Below, piece after piece: positions 34,151 through 36,177 of a stretch of 36,177 bases of DNA (position 1 is the first letter of the stretch; every line of letters begins with the position of its first letter). This DNA comes from Leptolyngbyaceae cyanobacterium RM1_1_2 (GTDB lineage Bacteria; Cyanobacteriota; Cyanobacteriia; Phormidesmidales; Phormidesmidaceae): the NCBI GenBank assembly GCA_012032345.1, contig JAAUQI010000053.1, positions 1-36,177 of the forward strand, read 5' to 3'. A program made the translations under genes and the position numbers. Under the pieces are notes generated by a model, which had not been told where the DNA came from, did not search any database, and saw only the letters and a program-made list of their open reading frames with translations.

Positions 34151-35478
34151 GCTTGATTGGCTGTCTGTTCCTTAAACAGGAGGTCTAGCACCAGAGAAGC
34201 CGTCCAGGAAAAGTTGGCAGATCCTAGCCCGACGCCTGTATCTGGGTTGAAATATTCGTAAAAACCTGAGCGTCGGGGCAGTTCTAAACTATTTTGGCGG
34301 AGCTGTTCGGCTTCGTGATAGCAGCCGTAGTTTTCAAAGCCCTGGATCAATAGCCAGTTGAGGTTAATCCAGATTGGGCCGCGCCAGTAGCGCGATGGAT
34401 CAAACATGGCCTCTTGGCGGCTACAGCTAGGTACCGTCCAGCAGCCGCTGCCGCAGAAGTTGCTGTCATAGAAGTTTTTTAGCATCTCGATAGCCTGGTG
34501 ATGGGTTGACACCTCTGCATAAAGGGGCGAAAACCCAGCCGCGACCGAGATCGGAATTGGCTGCTGCGCAGCCCGGTCGTAGCTTTGATAGATTCGCTTT
34601 TCGGCATTCCAAAGTCGATCGTTCATGCCCTGTGCCGTTTTGGTGGCCCAAGCTTCAAATGGTTTGGCGTCTTGCTCAAGCAGCTGGGCGATCGCGGCGA
34701 GATCGCGGTTTGCTTTGACCAGCAGGGCGTTGAACAGAACGTCTTGAATCAAAAACGGAAAGTTTTTTTGAATGTGATTTTCAGAATACTGATTTTCTCG
34801 CGCCTGCACCATTAGATAGACGTAGCGATCGTAGTCAAGATTGCTAGGCCGATGGCTGCTATCAATCTCGTTGAGATCAACCCGGCGGTAGGCTGGCAGC
34901 ATCTCAGGTGTTATCTGAATGCGGTTGAGTACTGCGTCCCACAGGGGTGAATTATCCTGACCAGATTCCCAGGGATGACGGATATAAACCAGACCATTGT
35001 TGTCGATATCACGATCGCGGTAAAGATACCAGTGCCAGGCTTTGAGACGCGGAAACAGCTCGGCCAAAAAGTGCTTAGCAGCCTTCTTATCACTAGCGTG
35101 GCGATAGATATGCCAGGCCGCAGTAGCGTGTACAGGCGGCTGAATAATGCCTGAAGTGGCTACCTGGTGAAGCTTTGGGCCTTCGGGCGATCGCTCTGTT
35201 TGCCAATAGTCTGGCCCCGGAAAGTAATCTTTGACCTCTCGCTGCCGAAAGACAATATGGGGCAAAAAGCCATTATTCCACTGGCCGCGAAACAGCGATC
35301 GCAGCTCTTGCATTGCCTTTGCCTGATCGTAGTGGGCATAGCCCATTGCAATAAAAGCTGAATCCCAGCTCCACTGATGGGGATAAAGTCTAGGGGCTGG
35401 CTTGGTGGCTGTTCCCAGCCAGTTCTGCTGGAGAATCCCTTTTGCCTGCTCTGCCAAAGCGATATCTTGTCTTTTCAT
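34144..35478 (-). CDS. GH63-like glycosidase (mannosylglycerate/glucosylglycerate hydrolase type)
   Basis: A 444-residue cytoplasmic (alpha/alpha)6-barrel glycosidase. Motifs: YPHQWSWDSAFIAMGYAHYD, GFLPHIVF, HPWESGQDNSPLWD (acidic catalytic region), RGPIWINLNWLL, and FNPDTGVGLGSANFSWTASL near the end. This pattern fits the GH63/MGH1-type family, including mannosylglycerate hydrolase and glucosylglycerate hydrolase; compatible-solute breakdown is a reasonable guess but not shown. ATG 35478 has AGGAGAT eight bases before it. A perfect inverted repeat at 35545-35573 lies 67 bases upstream, suggesting control by a repressor. The neighbouring sugar-binding protein faces it. Confidence 0.85.
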   Translation of the reverse strand: MKRQDIALAEQAKGILQQNWLGTATKPAPRLYPHQWSWDSAFIAMGYAHYDQAKAMQELRSLFRGQWNNGFLPHIVFRQREVKDYFPGPDYWQTERSPEGPKLHQVATSGIIQPPVHATAAWHIYRHASDKKAAKHFLAELFPRLKAWHWYLYRDRDIDNNGLVYIRHPWESGQDNSPLWDAVLNRIQITPEMLPAYRRVDLNEIDSSHRPSNLDYDRYVYLMVQARENQYSENHIQKNFPFLIQDVLFNALLVKANRDLAAIAQLLEQDAKPFEAWATKTAQGMNDRLWNAEKRIYQSYDRAAQQPIPISVAAGFSPLYAEVSTHHQAIEMLKNFYDSNFCGSGCWTVPSCSRQEAMFDPSRYWRGPIWINLNWLLIQGFENYGCYHEAEQLRQNSLELPRRSGFYEYFNPDTGVGLGSANFSWTASLVLDLLFKEQTANQAH

Positions 35479-35544
35479 GGGTGATCTCCTGTAGATAAAT
35501 CAGTCAGCAATAGTTTTTATTCGTCTACATTTAGCCAAGTCAAA

Positions 35545-35573
35545 CTAACGCAAACTTTAGCGGTTTGCGTTAG
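35545..35573. promoter_or_regulatory. 11-bp perfect inverted repeat upstream of the glycosidase
   Basis: CTAACGCAAAC (35545-35555) and GTTTGCGTTAG (35563-35573) are exact reverse complements with a seven-base spacer (TTTAGCG). It lies 67 bases before the ATG of the leftward glycosidase, where an operator would be. The spacing suits a dimeric repressor such as a TetR, GntR or LacI type. No gene for such a regulator is in the window. The stretch from 35574 to 35837 holds nothing else I recognise. Confidence 0.55.
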
Positions 35574-35837
35574 TGGAATAGGCTTTGAAATTGGCAAAAT
35601 CTCAAAAATTTGTGCGCTTTAGTTCTGCCTTCCCAGAACCTGGCGAGTCGTTACAATCACCTGGAATAATTCCCCAGTAACCATCAATCTTAAAAACTGC
35701 TTTGATGAGTGACAAGGGGTTAATGGTTTTCACACACTCAAATAAAGATTTGATTAGACATTTCAATCAGTCTGTAATCTACCAGGTCAGATCTAGAATT
35801 AATGGCCTACCTTGGAGAGTGATGCATGACTGTCCTT

Positions 35838-35981
35838 CCTGATTGACTGACAAAACTCTTGACCCTGTGATTGTGCTGTAGGTTAGGTGAAGCTTGGGCG
35901 TAACCCAGCGAAACCGTTGTTGCGTTGGGTTACACTGCTTTCCACTCAACCTTTGCGAGGAGCTTTTGTCAGTCAATCAGG
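35838..35981. mobile_element. Palindromic MITE-like element
   Basis: A 144-base element with perfect 18-base inverted ends: CCTGATTGACTGACAAAA at 35838-35855 and TTTTGTCAGTCAATCAGG at 35964-35981. The flanks add further matching bases (TCCTT left, AAGGA right) with a two-base gap. Inside lies a second inverted pair, GTAACCCAGCG (35900-35910) and CGTTGGGTTAC (35923-35933), with one mismatch. The two halves are similar in reverse over most of their length (AGGTTAGGTG/AGGTTGAGTGG), so the RNA would fold into a long hairpin. No transposase is encoded. The inner motif resembles a GTTGGGTT-rich repeat common in cyanobacteria. A related stretch occurs at 26738-26760. Confidence 0.7.
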
Positions 35982-36094
35982 GTAAGGATAGAGTGTCGGC
36001 TCTCTCACGAAGAAGAAAACCCAGAACGATAGAGCGGGTATCCTCATGAGTAATACCAATAAAAAATGAAGATAAGCATAATTGGGGCTTTTGT

Positions 36095-36177
36095 CTAAAA
36101 GGCGGCTTGAAGCAGGGCATCGAGAATGAAATCAAATGAGGTGAGGGATTGCACTTGTTGTGCAGTCAACTGGGATA
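36095..36177 (-). CDS. 3' end of a gene that continues beyond the window
   Basis: The last 27 codons of a leftward gene: SQLTAQQVQSLTSFDFILDA, then LLQAAF and TAG at 36095. It is helical and soluble-looking. It resembles the tail of a transposase or a small regulatory protein, but too little is present to name it. The stretch 35982-36094 between it and the MITE-like element holds nothing else. Confidence 0.4.
   Translation of the reverse strand, partial: SQLTAQQVQSLTSFDFILDALLQAAF

Noticed and set aside
35779-35976. Leftward 65-codon frame
   Set aside because: It lies almost wholly in the palindromic MITE-like element and mirrors its inverted repeats.

Overview
The window looks like cyanobacterial chromosome. 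The octamer GCGATCGC (HIP1) and its GCGATCG/CGATCGC relatives recur throughout, and several genes are of cyanobacterial type: a phytochrome-like histidine kinase, a Ser/Thr kinase fused to WD40 repeats, and small proteins of the kind found mainly in cyanobacteria. A filamentous or unicellular lineage close to Leptolyngbya/Synechococcales is a guess. No rRNA, tRNA or complete insertion sequence was recognised.

Region 1 (1-4760) is a decayed mobile island. It holds a tyrosine integrase with an internal amber codon, a small excisionase-like protein, three leftward genes resembling an actin-like (ParM/Alp) plasmid-segregation operon (one frameshifted, the actin-like one missing its N-terminus), a rightward coiled-coil gene that is 5'-truncated and frameshifted, a lone CRISPR-repeat-like hairpin, and a cas6 pseudogene with a nonsense codon, a frameshift and a lost C-terminus.

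Region 2 (4996-10968) holds a phosphohexomutase, a YaiI-type protein, a 42-residue protein with a strong ribosome binding site, a WD40-Ser/Thr kinase split by one frameshift, and two gene fragments joined head to head at a HIP1 octamer. Region 3 (11021-17321) holds a PLP decarboxylase with an AraC regulator, a twice-frameshifted unknown gene, a pair of arsenosugar-type glycosyltransferases and an RsbW-like ATPase. Region 4 (17413-26658) is mostly housekeeping: asnS, a DUF924 protein, a sodium:solute symporter beside a LysR regulator, an ATP-dependent DNA ligase split in two, a LapA-like membrane protein and scpA.

Region 5 (26787-35478) holds a GAF-PHY-GAF histidine kinase (Cph2-like sensor), a leftward oppC-like / phosphodiesterase / trmO run, a sugar-type solute-binding protein broken by homopolymer indels, and a GH63-like glycosidase with a perfect inverted repeat upstream. 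The window ends with a palindromic MITE-like element and the 3' end of a gene that leaves the window.

Two patterns run through the window. A roughly 100-bp interspersed repeat occurs three times plus a remnant. Many otherwise well-conserved genes carry single-base frameshifts, most of them in short homopolymers, which raises the question of sequencing error versus true decay. Outside the island the genes keep their motifs on both sides of the break, so I suspect sequence error there; inside the island I suspect real decay.
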